This document shows, piece after piece, positions 11,971 to 25,800 of a stretch of 64,000 bases of DNA. The notes beneath the pieces were generated by a model, which did not search any database, was not told the DNA's origin, and was given only the letters and a program-made list of their open reading frames with translations. The position numbers were made by a program, and so were the translations under genes. Within the stretch, counting starts at the first letter, position 1, and each line of letters opens with the position of its first letter. The stretch is from Punctularia strigosozonata HHB-11173 SS5 (lineage: Eukaryota > Basidiomycota > Agaricomycetes > Corticiales > Punctulariaceae): the NCBI RefSeq assembly GCF_000264995.1, contig NW_006767436.1:2093997-2157996 (forward strand), given 5' to 3'.

Positions 11971-14707
11971 TTACAAGGTGTAGTTCTCGGCATGGAAATA
12001 TCTGGCAGATGAGTCAAGACATGTGATCTTTGACCGAAACGAAGACTCACACAGTGGGCAGCCCTCGGAGCACTCCCAACGGACCTGTAATCGGGGCAGC
12101 CAACGCAGAACGAACGGATTCAATTAGGCTTCCGGGGCCAGAAACTATGACAGGGTTGAGCTCGGACGAGAGTGAACAGTTCCGTCCAGTCTTACCATTA
12201 ACCGACACGGGCCCCTCGGCCACCCCGAACTCTTCCTGCAGAATTTCGCGAACATCGGGGCGGCGGCCACGGTGGACCGTGAGCCCTCCTGGAAGCTCAA
12301 AACTACCCTTCTCCAGGTCGTCCGACATGCGCTGACTCGTTGCTGAACTTGGACTACGCATATCGACCAGTTCAAACTTGTCCTTCTGCGTTGAGGACGA
12401 CGTTGAATCCAACGATGCAGGAGGCATAGATACCACAGTCTTGCGACCGGTGACGTGAACCAAAACCTCCAGGGCGTCAAGTCCGAGGAACTCCGGGACG
12501 GACGATAGAGCACCTGTGAGATGCTCCATAATCCACTTTAGATGCGCTATTTCCGAATTCACGTTAGTGGACATCCGGTAGATGTTAACGCGAGGGATAA
12601 GGTCTACCTTCGTCTCGGATAGTCCAGATAAAGACAATGCGACGTGTGCACGCTTTCCTTGCTTCTACTTGCCTGTTGTTTCAGTACGCGTCAGCCAAGC
12701 TTTCACTCGTTATAGCTGCCACTGGGAGGCATACCTGACTAGTTCCAGGAACATTGGTAAGATGTACGATATTCCACTACCACCTAGGAACGTCAGCTCG
12801 CGTCTGAGCTACAAGGAAGTTTTACCTACCAGCTATCAAGACGGAAGTCACGTAAGGAGTAAGATCCGGAGGGTTGCCGTAGGGCCCATCCAGGTACACA
12901 GGAACCTGGGATACGCCCTGGAGAGCGAGAGCCTGTAGTCTTTTGGTCATCCCGTTCCTCGCGCGGACGATGAACACCAGCTCATCCCCCTCGCTGCTTC
13001 GACGCGGGAGTGCATCGTCGTCGGTTTTCTCAGGCAATGACGCTATCGAAAACGGGTGTGCCTCCAGTGGCCACCGCGAAACAGACGGCAGCGTCAAGAA
13101 ACAGTGCTGTCCCGCGCGCCAGCCTAGTGGGACGTTTCGCCGAACCTTGAGCCGGAGGGAGTCGTGGGTCAGGAGTTCGATAGTAGCGTCCGCCGGTTCA
13201 ACCTTGGGCTTGGACACAACGTCTAGCACCAGATGCCGAACCGCACGGCAAAATCGATCGAAACCCCACACAATCCATGCGGGCCAGATGTAGTACTCGT
13301 ATCTGTGCCGTGCATGAGCTATCAGACCGTACTGAGGTCATCGAAAACCTACCCTCGTCCTGACGTATGTACGAAGGCACAGACCAAGAAAACGCAGACC
13401 AGGATAACATGTAAGATGTAGAATGTCTCATAGGCCATAGCCCGTATAGGTCTGACGCTCAGGATTACCGCGATGGTATACGTTAAACCCGCAGCGGCGC
13501 CGAATTGTTGCCAGGTGTGTTGTGAGATATCGTCGGTCCCGGTGAAACTAGTCGAGGAACGCGAATCTTCAGGCTATATTCCAACCCTGGCAACCTCAGT
13601 CACGCACCCAACGGTAAACCTGATATAGGGGTTTAGCGTAAGAAAGGGCTGAAGTGCGATAGATACCAACCTTCCCCAGAAATGAGTCCATATCAAGACA
13701 AGGATACAACGCGCGACACCGCGATGAAATAGGTTAAGCTTCAAACCATCAGTTCCTTCTCGACGTAGGGAAGCAAAGACATCAAGTTCACCTTCTCATG
13801 GGTAACACCGGTAAGCCCTGACTTTGGGTGGTGAGTACGGCCATTGTCATATCTGACACACAAGAGGAACACTAGACAGATCACTCACATCCTATAACAT
13901 TGTTTTTCGATGAAAGGGCGGGTAGTAAAGGAATTTGCGCTGCAGCCAGATGAGCTGCGCGATCACTCCAGAAGAGTATGTCAAGGTTGTTGGCTGTGTA
14001 ATGCGCGATGCAATGAATATTCAGAACGGCCAAAATGGAGGACACTCAGCCTCACTGTTGACAAATTCCCAGGTAAGAAGGACGGTGAGGTAGAAGAGAG
14101 TAACGAGACCCTCTAGGAGATTAGGTGACATCCCGTTTCCCCACAGACGTCTGACAGTCCGTGGCAGGGGGAGGGTGCATCGCAGCCATACGATGCGCGA
14201 AAAGGTCAGAATCGCTTGCGGTATTCGGCGGGGATTCGCCTGCTAGGTGACCAGCACGATAAGCACGTTTCGCCTGGGCCGAACGGCGTTGTACTGACCG
14301 TAGTGCCAATGGGCCTCTGTGCGCGCGCCAGTTCACCCGATCCAACGAATCGGCTCTGGGAATGCTCAGCTCGGGGTTGCATTCGAGACACAGGATCACC
14401 TACGGCTCGTGCCCTTTGTTTGCGCATGCGGTGAAGATGCCAGATACGGTATCTGGTCCATATAGCCGTACTCCAATGTATGATGGTAGCAACACCGATG
14501 ACCGTCACGACGAGATACCAGACTTGCATTGGGTACAACTGTGAAGCATGAAGGTCAGACAAAACGCACTGATGCATACAGAACACCACTCGCAAGTTCG
14601 CCGTGAAGGATCGCTGCCGCGCCTTCCGGAGTGTCGTCCTCGTCACCGTCACCGTCCCCGACTCTTCCGAGCAATGTGTTTGCATAGCGCCACCGCTGCA
14701 GGACCAT
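11971..14707 (-). CDS. Ferric/cupric reductase transmembrane component (FRE family)
   Basis: FRE proteins reduce extracellular Fe(III) or Cu(II) at the plasma membrane using cytosolic NADPH, FAD and intramembrane haem. The first ATG that fits is at 14707 (MVLQRWRYANTLL); an intron then leads to LYPMQVWYLVVTVIGVATII, the first membrane helix. Later exons give LLEGLVTLFYLTVLLTWEFV and ETFYILHVILVCVFLVCAFV, a helix with an HV..HT pair in the haem-ligand position. The cytosolic part has the FAD-binding HPFSIASLPEK, the NADPH-site LDGPYGNPPDL, the GPGSL motif, and a C-terminus VYFHAENYTL obtained by splicing out an intron after GLPTV. That last join moves the stop to 11971. Several joins in the membrane region (13500-14300) remain unresolved. 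Confidence 0.85.
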
Positions 14708-15770
14708 CTCGGGCGATATTGCACTCCTGTCCGAATCGAATACAGAACGTCGTACCAGCGGAATGGGAGATATGATCACAGCGGTAGGCGCAGTACGGGG
14801 ATGCGGCCTGTGTCAAGCGACACTGCTGGGAGAGCGGGTATCCTGCGGTGCGGAGGCGAAAGCGGGCCATATCGCGTATACAAATAGCTTCTGACGCGGA
14901 GGAGACAGCCGCAAGGGACAGAAATACCGGCACTTGTCATCGGAACGAGTCGCTGATCCCCGGTGAGTGCGTTGCGTTGCGTGGGCACGTACGCACATAT
15001 CGGGTGGGAAGGTGCTCCGTAGGACGGGATCGGTGGTGCCCGAGGGGCGCCAGGCAGCGATGGGCGTGTCCGAAAGAATCTCGGATGGCGACGCGCAGCC
15101 CGAGGAAGGTGGTGCATGACGCCGCTGGCCTATCCTTGCTCGAGGGCTGCGCTGTCTTGGCTTGGGACTGGTTGAGAACGCCAGAGAGCGCGCCCGATAT
15201 TGTCCTGCGCCGCCGAGCCGTGGGTGCGAAGCTGCAAGTTAGGGCTGATACGTCGGCGATGCCGCGCATCGGACAGCCAAGGATTGTCGAGTGCCTGAGC
15301 TAAAGCAGGCTCATATCATTGGCAGTCAAGCTGCGCAGATGCGAACAGCGAGCGAGCAAGTGCGATGTCCATTGACTAGAACTGACCACTGACAAGGCCC
15401 GCTCGTCAACCGTAGGCAGGTACTTATGGGAGTGCGGAGCCCAGAAACTGTGCCCCGTGAGATCCGTATGTGTTGTCCGGAGCGAGTGCTCTTTCACTCC
15501 ACCACTTATACTCTCCGTCTCCTTCCATCAGCAATACGCATACACGCTCACTCATATCTGGTTCCGGTCCAGTGCACTGGTCGTGATACAGACGATTCCG
15601 CATGTCCTTAGTAATAGGACGGATTGCTCTGCCGTAAGGCGACCACAGCGGGACAAACTACCGTAATAGTGCGTGAGTTTCAAAGCTTCAACGGCATATC
15701 AATCAAGAGTCGGTGCAAAACAAGCTTGCTACGCACAGGACACAGGGAAGAGCGTAACATACACATCGAC
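14708..15770. other. Intergenic region upstream of the ferric reductase
   Basis: About 1.06 kb lies between the ferric reductase start and the 3' end of the TPR gene. The open frames here run on both strands and have no family-like content or joinable exons. The region is GC-rich and probably contains the reductase promoter. I saw no clear copy of an iron-regulator GATA array. Confidence 0.4.
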
Positions 15771-18057
15771 TTAGCCGTCGTACGCCCAGTCGGGGTGAAC
15801 TTGCGAATCCATCGTGAGGGTTCCCTCGTCCAATGCTTTCCTTACCTCGGTTTCAAACTCGATGAGCTGAACGTTTCGTCTCAACTACGGCCGACTACGC
15901 AGCAGCAACGAGGCTCACCATATTCAACCTTGCTTCCAAACCTTGCTGCGCGAGCGCCGAGTTCTCCCAGATAGCCTTGTATTTGGGTATCACATCCCGG
16001 ACCTCCTCGACGATGGGCAATATCTCCTTCAGAGGTCGGCCGCACTTGAACATAGCATCGGTCCCGCAGAATAGATACCTTTATGAGAGGGTAAGAACCT
16101 GCGAACTTACGGCGGGGAAGTTACTGACCACGCATGTTTCTCGTCATCAGGAGGAAGAGTGTGCGCAGCGGCGAGATAATTCTTTGCAGCCGTATGGAGA
16201 TGCTCTTTGATCGTCTCTACATCCTTGTCGGGCCCGTACTGCGCGAGGTTCTTGTAGTAGAAAGCTATGATCCTATGATCTCGTGTTGGTCATCGTGCAA
16301 TTTGGACGAACGACGGGGCTACGAACGCTAGTGCGTGCGCTTGAGGATAGACATGGAAAGAGCTGTGACATGGGCTCATTGTCAGCTCTGCCGCCCGGAC
16401 GAACGAGACGACACGAACCTCACAAAGCCTGGGTCGACTTCACCGGTGATTGGATGCTCTTTTATATCGTCCAGCTGCTCTTGAGCCTCCTCGAATAGCT
16501 TTTCAAAACTATATTCCTTGTTGGACTTCGGGTCCAAGTTGCATGCCTGAGGCGAGCAAAGGCACGAGTCAGATTTCATAACGCGCATCTAGGCCCTGGG
16601 GCACAATGGACATACCTGCATATACGCTTCCAAATGTAGGTCGCGGACGCCGCGAACAAAGGTGTGATCGAAAATCGTTCCACGATCAGTCGGGGGCACG
16701 TTTTTCCACGTCCGCTGACCCCATTCCAGGACGTGCAGAACCTTGCTGTAAAACTCGACTTGGGTTTTCACGTCATTCTGCAGCCCGCCAGTGAGAAAAC
16801 CACGAAGGAGCAATCCACTATCACATTGGTATCAATAACGAGTCCTGATGTTTGGCAACAAGCTCACCGAACGGTGGTCGACAGAGCCGGTCTGGTCGCG
16901 TTCCACCCTTCATCCCTTACGCGTTTCTGGGCTTCTTCGATGATCTGCTCCGCACTATGTGTCGTCCAAGCTCGAAACCGTTTTGCTTGGAATGTAGCCT
17001 AACTCTTCTTAGCATACAAAATTACCACCTGTGTACCACATTGGTGACCTACTTGATCATTATACATGTTTATGAAGCTATACATCATGAGTCAATTCAT
17101 CACGAGTTTGAGCGCGCGGAAAAAAGGAGAATGCCGTACTTCTGATCTTTGATATGGAAAACTCGTTGATCCCGCATAATACCGTTCGAGAGGCATTCAA
17201 GGCCCTGCAATTGCATGTGAAGGCGCAAGACGGGGTGAATCATCGTAGCTGATCACCTGCGTACTTCCCATCGCGGCGAAACCCTGTGGGCCTGCAATGG
17301 GGATTTTCTTGAAACTTCTCAAGGCCATCATACCCTCTTCAAAGTTCTGGGGATTTGGTCTGAATCGACGTAGACGCGAAGCACCACAGCATCACACACC
17401 TCATGTGCCCCAAGGATCACCCACGCGCTACTCGCGAAAGCGCTCGTGTCCCCGTTCTCTCCCCTCCTCCGGAGATCTTCCTTCATGGCTGCTGCGCGGT
17501 CCCATGGGAGGTCCTTTCCCCCGGCCTTGAAGTAAACCGCGCGCGGTGTCGAGTTCGAGAATGATTCTGCCTCCTTCAGAGCGGCTGTGTATTGTTCTTT
17601 CTGCTTCTGCTCCGAAGGGGACAGATTCTCGGCAGGTAAGCTGGCCAGGGCACGTCTCCACGACTCTATACTAGCGGCTTGTTGAAGGCGCTAAGTGAGG
17701 TGTGGGGTACCATTCAGAGACCTCAGACAAAGTTGAGTAGACACGAACGTCCTGCGCGGTAGCTAAGCGGGCCCAAGCTTTTGCGTAGCCAGGATCGAGT
17801 GTCGTCGCCTTCTGGGCATCGACGAGAGCCTCCTGAAACCTTGGCAAGACAACATGACAGTCAGCATATAGGTAAGTCTACGAAGACCTGTGATACTACC
17901 GTTTCAAGTTGAGACCGCACGCGGCGCGGTTCGCCCACAGGATCGCGTTCCCCTCATCCAGGGCGATGGCCTCGGTATATTTTGCATGTGCCTGTTTCCA
18001 CTTCTGCTGAGAAAAAAGGGCATTGCCCTCATCCTTGAGCTGAGATGCGGTGGGCAT
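15771..18057 (-). CDS. Tetratricopeptide-repeat (TPR) protein
   Basis: The ATG at 18057 starts MPTASQLKDEGNALFSQQKW. TPR helices follow: QAHAKYTEAIALDEGNAILWANRAACGLNL, FQEALVDAQKATTLDPGYAKAWARLATAQ, and a third, less regular unit (residues about 1-130), like the Sti1 or Sgt1 TPR clamp. The middle and C-terminal part is alpha-helical and not a known domain to me: GLQNDVKTQVEFYSKVLHVL, EWGQRTWKNVPPTDRG, FEKLFEEAQEQLDDIKEHPI, and EEVRDVIPKYKAIWENSALA. The last exon, after a GTGAGC intron, reads LIEFETEVRKALDEGTL and ends in WAYDG. A TPR clamp suggests binding of a chaperone C-terminus, but no partner can be named. It is divergent from the Pol I subunit gene with about 195 bp between starts. Confidence 0.75.
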
Positions 18058-18252
18058 GTTGTGGACCAAAGGAAGAGCAGGAAATTTCCATTACAGTTGC
18101 CAGCTAGATAGTGGCAACGCGGCTGAGCCGCGTTTCCTTACGACGTTACGTCCATCCTCGTCGATTTCTCGATCACATGATGGTAAGTAATTTATGGCGG
18201 AACACAGCCACCAGCCTTTTGCTACTCTCCAGTTGGACCAACGCTCGGCGCA

Positions 18253-21200
18253 ATGCCCGATGGCTCTGCCATGACCAAGGATACGTTCAATACGTTAGAG
18301 CGAGAGCGCAAGTTTAGATTCCCCGACAAGACCGGATCCACGGTCCCAATACTCAACGAATTTGTGCTCCCTCACATCGAGTCTTTCAATGCTCTCTTCG
18401 ACGATTCTGGCTTGCCAAAAGGCGATGGCAATGGCAAAGGCCTGCTGTCGCTCGCCCTGAAGGATATCGGAGAACGCGTGGTATTTGATGGAACAGGCGA
18501 ACTTGGCAACGTGAGTGGTCAGTCGGGTTGGGGCAATCGCCTTGCAAGTGAGTTTCGCAATCGAAAGTTCAATGTTCCATCGCATAATCATATGCATGTC
18601 AGTTTCCATCGAGGAAGTAACTGTGGCGCGTCCCATGGTCTCTGAACGAGCTAAGGCTGTCGTGGAACCCCGTATATTCCCTTCCGAGGTGAGAGGTTGC
18701 ATCTGTCTGCAGGATGCATTCCGTCATGCTATAGTGATGACATACTGATTTTTCGTCTGTCATAGGCTCGTGAGAGGCTGACATCCTATCGTGGAAGGAT
18801 GTACATCAAGCTCAACTTTACGCTCAATGACAATCCGGTCCGCACAATCCAGAAAGACTGTGGTTTACTCCCCATCATGGTCCGCGTGCGTTAGAGACGA
18901 GTTCGCTTGCGCGTATTATACATGCTGATAAGGGCTGTTCACCATATAGTCGGTCCGATGTAATCTTCGTTCCATGTCCTCTGCAGAGCTCGTCGCACGG
19001 CACGAGGAACCGGAAGAATTCGGGGGGTATTTCATCATCAACGGCAATGAACGCCTTATCCGTCTTCTCATTTTACCTCGGAGGAACCATGCTATTTCCC
19101 TGTTTCGCCCTTCTTGGGCCAACCGCGGCCCGTCTTATACGCCGTACGCCGTCCAAATACGGTGCGTCCGCCCGGACCAAACCGCCGCCACGAACACGCT
19201 GCACTACCTGCAAAATGGCAACGCCGTCCTACGCTTCACTTGGCGGAAGAATGAATACGTTATCCCCGTGATGCTTATCCTCAAAGCTCTCGTTGGTGCC
19301 TCGGACAAGGAGATATTCGAGGGGCTTGCCATGTGTGATTACGAGAACACGTTTTTGACAGACCGCATCGAGATGTTGCTTCGCGGTTTTAAAACATATA
19401 GTCTGTACACAGGCACTCAATGCCTCGAGTACCTCGGCGACAAGTTCCGTGTCGTGCTCGGTTGCCCCGAGGATTGGACGAATTCCGAGATCGGTGACTG
19501 GTTGCTGAAGAAGATGGTTCTCGCTCACCTGCAAGATCCGAGGGACAAGTACCGTATGCTCATGTTAGTCCCGTACCCATCCCAACTGATTGCTTGCTCA
19601 TCCTTCGTACAGTTTCATGCTCCGCAAACTTTACTCCCTTGTATCTGGATCGTGCGCGCCGGATAATCCAGATTCTCCCCAGCACCAGGAGGTCTTGCTT
19701 CCAGGGCATCTCTATGGAATGATCATCAAAGAGCGCCTGGAGGAGGTCCTCGCTCAAATTCGGAGTCAGATCTACGCCGACGTGCGCAGAGAAGACCCTT
19801 CCATCGACTTTACTGATGGTACGTCGTGGACGGTCACATCTTCGCTCGGCGCTCTGATGGGTGCCCACCAGATCGCTACATCAATAAAGTTCTATCCCGC
19901 GTCAACTTCGACATAGGCGCGAAAATGTCCAATTTCCTCGCTACTGGTAACCTGATTTCCCCGACCGGACTTGATCTCCAGCAAACATCCGGCTTTACCA
20001 TTGTCGCCGAGAAACTGAACTGGCAGCGCTACATCAGCCATTTCAGATCCATACATCGTGGGGCTTTCTTCGCTGAATTGAAAACGACGACGGTCCGTAA
20101 GCTGCTTCCGGAAGCTTGGGGTACGGATTTTGCATTACTGTGTCCGTTTGTCTGTCTAATCACTTATCGACGAAATGCAGGTTTCTTGTGCCCTGTGCAT
20201 ACGCCCGATGGAACGCCTTGTGGTCTACTAAACCATTTATCTCGAACATGTCGGATCGTGACTACTCCGCTACCCGTCGCTCACCTTCCCGCCCTGCTCG
20301 CGGAACACGGCATGTCTCATCCATTCGCGCCTTCACTTGATGGTCGGGGACATGCCAACCTTTGCGTTCAACTCGACGGCCGGGTCATCGGCTGGGCCCG
20401 ACCTGCCGTGGCGCTCCAGCTCGCTGAAAGGCTTCGGATATGGAAGACAGAAGGCCTTCACAATGTGCCCCTGGATCTCGAAGTCGGATACGTTCCGATA
20501 TCGGAAGGTGGACAATACCCTGGGCTGTACCTGTTTTCGACGCGGGCTAGGATGATGCGACCGGTTAGGTACCTTGCGAACGGTCGTGATGACATGATTG
20601 GTTCGTTTGAGCAGGTTTATATGGACATCGCGATCAAGCCCGAGGAAATCGAGCTAGGGGTTTCTTCACACGTGGAACATGCTCCAACGAATTTCTTGTC
20701 TATCCTTGCCAATTTGACTCCGTTCTCGGATTTCAACCAGGTCGATGTCTGCCTATCTGGATATGTTGCCTGATACTGAATGTTCTATAGAGTCCTCGCA
20801 ATATCTATCAATGTCAGGTACGCGACTTGGCGACAATGATCGAATTTCTGTGTCTCACCGAATAATAGATGGGCAAGCAAACCATGGGTACGCCCTCGAC
20901 CGCCATCAGACATCGCACGGATAACAAGCTATATCGTCTTCAATCTGGGCAGAGTCCCGTCGTACGCCCTAAACTCCACAATACGTACGGCATGGATTCC
21001 TTCCCCAACGGCACCAATGCCGTTGTCGCCGTTATTTCCTATACTGGTTATGACATGGAGGACGCCATGATATTGAATAAGTCCGCGCACGAACGCGGCT
21101 TTGCCTACGGCACCATATACAAATCGCAAACTGTCGATTTACAAGAACAGCATGGAGCTTCGAAGTCTAGGACCTCACCCACTCTGCATTTCGGCATAGG

Positions 21201-22505
21201 GGACGACGTCATCGTCGAGGCCGGAACCAAGCAGCACCATTGTGTCGAATTTCTCGACATGGATGGCCTCCCTAGAATTGGCACGCGACTGTCCACCGGT
21301 GACCCTATAGCGGCGTATATCGACGATACTACGCACAGGACGCGCTTTGTGAAGTACAAGGGTGATGAGGTGGCGTACGTCGACGAAGTCCGTTTATTAG
21401 GTGAGCGCCCCCCTGCTGTGCCATTTCTTCGGGTTATACAGGAGGCTTATCTGCGTAGGTGACGATGCCGGTGATTCAGAATTGCAGAAGATTCATATCA
21501 CTTTACGCATCGCACGAGCACCTGTTATCGGTGACAAGTTCTCGTCCAGGCACGGGCAGAAAGGTGTTTGTTCGCAGAAGTGGCCAGCGATCGATATGCC
21601 TTTCAGCGAGAGCGGGATGCAACCAGATGTTATAATCAATCCACATGCGTTCCCCAGTCGCATGACAATTGGCATGTTAGTGGAAAGCATGGCTGGAAAG
21701 GCCGGTGCTATGCACGGACTTGCACAGGACGCTACACCTTTCCAGTGAGTGAAACAATAGCTGCTTTGCACAATCCTGTTGCAAACATCTTGTTAGGTTC
21801 TCCGAAGAAGATACCGCTGTGGATTATTTCGGCAAGCAACTTCTCGCAGCTGGATACAACTACTACGGCAACGAACCTATGTATTCGGGGATCACCGGAC
21901 AAGAGTTCGCTGCGGACATCTACTTGGGAGTTGTCTACTATCAACGCCTACGACACATGGTGAACGACAAGTTCCAGGTGCGGACGACGGGACCTGTGGA
22001 TCCTGTGACGCGCCAACCGGTGAAGGGCCGCAAGAGAGCCGGAGGTATTCGGTTTGGGGAGATGGAACGTGACGCCTTGATTGCACATGGAACGTCCTTC
22101 CTCCTACAAGATCGACTGATGAACTGTTCGGACTACTCAACCGCATGGGTTTGCCGTACTTGTGGTTCTCTCATCTCGCTAGGCTATGAAGACGTCTCGT
22201 TAGGGGAGGTGATGATGGGTTCGTCTGCTACCATCCGGCCGCGGGGACCCGGGGGCGAGTATTGCCGCGTCTGTAGGGCCGCGGCGGAAGAGGAGGATGA
22301 ACGGGCACGCAAAGCGCTGGCAGACGGTGCCAATGGCCGTCAGCACGCCCGAACAGACTTGCGAGTCTCGATTTCCTCCCATCATGTGTTGAACAAAGCT
22401 GCCAAGGGTGGTGATCTGGACGTTGTCGCTGTGCCGTACGTCTTCAGATATCTGTGCGCGGAGCTGGCTTCCATGGGCATAGCCATTTCCTTGGAGGTTC
22501 GATAA
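18253..22505 (+). CDS. RPA2: DNA-directed RNA polymerase I second-largest subunit (Rpa135/Rpa2)
   Basis: This subunit forms half of the active centre of nucleolar RNA polymerase I, which makes the large rRNA precursor. The start at 18253 ([22 protein letters not shown]) matches the usual Pol I opening before the protrusion. Pol I-type motifs include [58 protein letters not shown] and [18 protein letters not shown]. The hybrid-binding core has [29 protein letters not shown] and [19 protein letters not shown], with [20 protein letters not shown] downstream. The C-terminal zinc site has CRTCGSL and EYCRVCR. The protein ends GIAISLEVR. Around ten short introns break it. All catalytic and zinc-site motifs are intact, so it should be functional. 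Confidence 0.96.
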
Positions 22506-22819
22506 TACTCGGTGTCCTCTGTCGCACATGCTTGTACGTCAAAAGTATCACAGTCACCAATGTAATCATTCGCAACATGACCCCTATTAGGATAAACTAG
22601 CGGTATCTTCCCTTCGGGTTACTCCAAAGGAAGCGAGAATGTGGGAAATGGATAACACGAGCAGATCCAACAAAGCTAACGATGCTATAAACATAAGATA
22701 AGATGCAGCGAATACCATCGCCCACAACGATACGAAGCACAGATAAACGCAAACAGGGTGGTTTACTCACAACACCGAGCCGATATTATCGAAATGATCG
22801 TAGGTAGTGATGGTACAAA
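22506..22819. other. Convergent intergenic spacer
   Basis: This 314-bp AT-richer spacer lies between the 3' ends of the Pol I subunit gene and the histone-fold gene. No coding content is seen. Poly(A) signals presumably lie here, but none is a strong match. Confidence 0.5.
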
Positions 22820-25800
22820 TCATGCATCCGCGAGCAACAATCCAACAATCGAGTTCTGTAGATCATCTTCCAGGATGGATAAAGGCTTGGGAGGAGTCTG
22901 GGGTCTGTGGCGAACGACGGAAGGACTGGGCGAGGGATAAGGTACGTCGGTGTCCGTGTTCGCTGTAGGTGCGTTGAGCACGCCGGACTTGCCCAGGAAT
23001 ATGTCGACCAGTAATCTGCACTCGTCAGCAGTGGCTGCTTTCGAGAGCAGTTTACGCAAGTCATGGGCTTCCTGCTGAGACAGGATCGGGGTATTATTAG
23101 CACTGCTGGCAGTTTGATCGTCTGTGGAGGGCGGAGAAGCAGCGGCTGCGTCCTCGACAGGCTTTTCTGCTTCTGATACGGGTGCCGGCGTGGGAGCTGT
23201 GCCGCTTGCAGGTGTCAAAGCAGTCGGGGATGCACGTTTCTCTTTCCTCTTGATAGGAAGTTTCGGGACTTCACTATCAGTGATAACTGTCCTGTGATGC
23301 GTCGACGCGGGGCTGCCCAACGGGCTGTCGTTGCCTACAGAGGCTGCAGAAGGCGGTGCTTTCGTCGGCAATGCAGGGGGTAAAGGCGCCTCGATCGTTG
23401 GAGATGGTTGCTCGCCCGCGGGCATGGTCGCGGATCGCGTGCGCCCATTCGTGCTCGCCTTGGCGGTAGTACCAATGTCGTCATCCGAGGGTTGCCATCT
23501 AGGCACGGCTTTGCGGTGGGATACCTCTCGCTGCACTCGAGACGTCGGTGGTGACGACATGGTCAAATCTTCGGATGACAGCTGCGACGGGGATGATGGA
23601 GGAGACAGCGGAGCCATGTACGGCGGCCGCGGCGGTTTGGTAACCACTGTCACATTTTGCAGCGACACTTTCGATGCAGACGATAGAGAAGACGGCTTCG
23701 GAGGTGTAGGATAAGAAACCGGAGGCAGGCCTATGCTTCTCGGAGACGATCTTGCATCGTCATTGTTCCTGTACAGGCGTTCCGCCGAGGCTTTGCTGGA
23801 CAGAATTCCTGACACCATACGTTGCAATCGTCCCGTCTTGGTCTTACGGGTGTCAAACGAGGCAGCAGTAGCTGTCTTGGGCATCACGGGGATATCTGCA
23901 TCAGGAGGACCCGAGGACAGAAAATCGATGAGGTCCTGGGTGTTCTTGCTGATATACCCCGGCTTCGGTGTTGCCGGACCCTTCCTGCCAGGAGTTGTAG
24001 TAGCTGACCTGGACAGCGGCACCACCTCCTCGTCGTAGTCACCACCGCCCATGATATCGTCGAGGTCCATAGATTCACGGTTCTGAGCAACCTTATGTTT
24101 GCGCTTTGGCATCCCCGAGGAATCTGATGTGGAAGTTTTAATCTGGGTGGGGCTAGGCCGAAGCTTCTGAGGTGTAGCAGGCACCGGCGGCGCAGAATCG
24201 TTAGGTCCGCGTCTAGGCATAAGGTTAGCAGAGGCTGAGAATGATCGAGACCTCGGAGGCGGGTCCGTGAGAACGGGCTGAGCGAGGTCTGGGGGTGCAT
24301 TTCTCGTGGGCCCCGCCGTGGGATGCATGCTGGTCTGACGCGGACGGACGGACGATGGCAGAACATTTATACTCTGCGGGGCCTGCGATCCGTCCTTCTC
24401 TTCTTCGTCTTCCCGAATAGAATCAACTCGTGTCACGGGCCGCCTTCCCCCGAGCGGACGCTTCGGTGTCGGTGACGGTGTGCCGGTGTCGCCCTCGCTG
24501 GTTTCCTGGGTGGCTAAATCCATACCGGGCGGAGGTACCCGTTTGACTCCACGTTGATTGCGCTCTTGCTTGTACATCTAACGGAAAGCATGTCACTGGA
24601 AAGGTTCGAACATCCCGAGTTGACTAGTCAAAGTACCTCCATGCTTCTCAAGCGGTCAGGAGTCAACGACATTTTCATCGTAGACCCGGATCGCATGAGA
24701 TCATCGAAATCGCTCTGGTCCTGGGTTCAGAAAGTTACATGGAGTGCGCGAACACTGCTTTCTCTACTCACCTGCAACTCCACTGGCGCATCTGCTGTAA
24801 CATTCTGATTTCCTTCGAAAGCCTGCCACATCTGCCTTGTCTCGTCGCTGACGATGGATTCCGACATGCTGTGGTTTCTGTCACCGGAATTGTTGGGCTG
24901 CTCGCTACCGGAGGCACCGCGATTATGCTGTATTAACATCTTCAGGGCCCTTGCCTTCTCGAAGGATGTCCTTGTCGGCGGGCTAGCAGCGCCATGGGAG
25001 GTAGGGACTGTCTTTCCCGACCTTGACGAATCACTCGATAGACGGGCACGTCCATTCGACCGGCTGAGATCTTGGGAAGGAGAATTCCGTCCAACAGAGG
25101 CATTGCGATCACCGTTACGCGAAAAGGACTTGCTACGTCGCGGTTGAGGCATCTTAGACAAGGCCTCAATCTGCTCGTATACTATCAAACCATAAACAGG
25201 GTCAAAACCTCTCCGACATCAATGAAAAATCACATACCTTTCATGCTCTTGAACAAACCGTACATGCTGTCATCCTCGCAAAGCGCAACAAATAAGTCCT
25301 GCACTGTTGCGACGTTTCGGCTGCTGTCTCGGGCAGCAACTCGGCCAACAATCCCCAGGGTATGCCTATTAGCATTGTTGAACATATGCGCCAAAGGGGA
25401 GTTGGATGAATACGTACTCGCAGACCGCCCTGTAAAGATGATTAGACACGCAGAATCCGATCAGTCATGGCGACATACTCTAGGATTGCCGTGAGGTATA
25501 ACGCTGCCTGTGCGACCAAATGCGGTTTCGGGGGGGACACGCTGCCTGCGCGAATCATACGCTCTTGCAGGCTTCTTTCGGCGTCTGGGTCCTCGTCGGA
25601 GTCGTTAAGAGTGGAGTATGCTTCACATTTGAGGCGCAGCAACTGAGTTGGAGACCACGGCGTTCAGACAACGCAAGGATGGCCCTCATACAAGCGCTTG
25701 CTTACCTCAAAGGCATACTGTAGATCGAATGTCTCTGCATCCTCCCCGGCCGTAGATCCGTTGGAGGCCGTCCTTTCCAGGTAAGCCCGGAGTTCGACCT

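Noticed and set aside
14707-14779. Ferric reductase start at 14779
   Set aside because: The frame opens there with GTG, not ATG; the first in-frame ATG is at 14707.
18111-18252. Upstream ATG (MATRLSRVSLRRYVHP) as the Pol I subunit start
   Set aside because: It resembles a presequence but would need an extra splice, and the family starts close to ERERKFR; a nucleolar enzyme needs no such leader.
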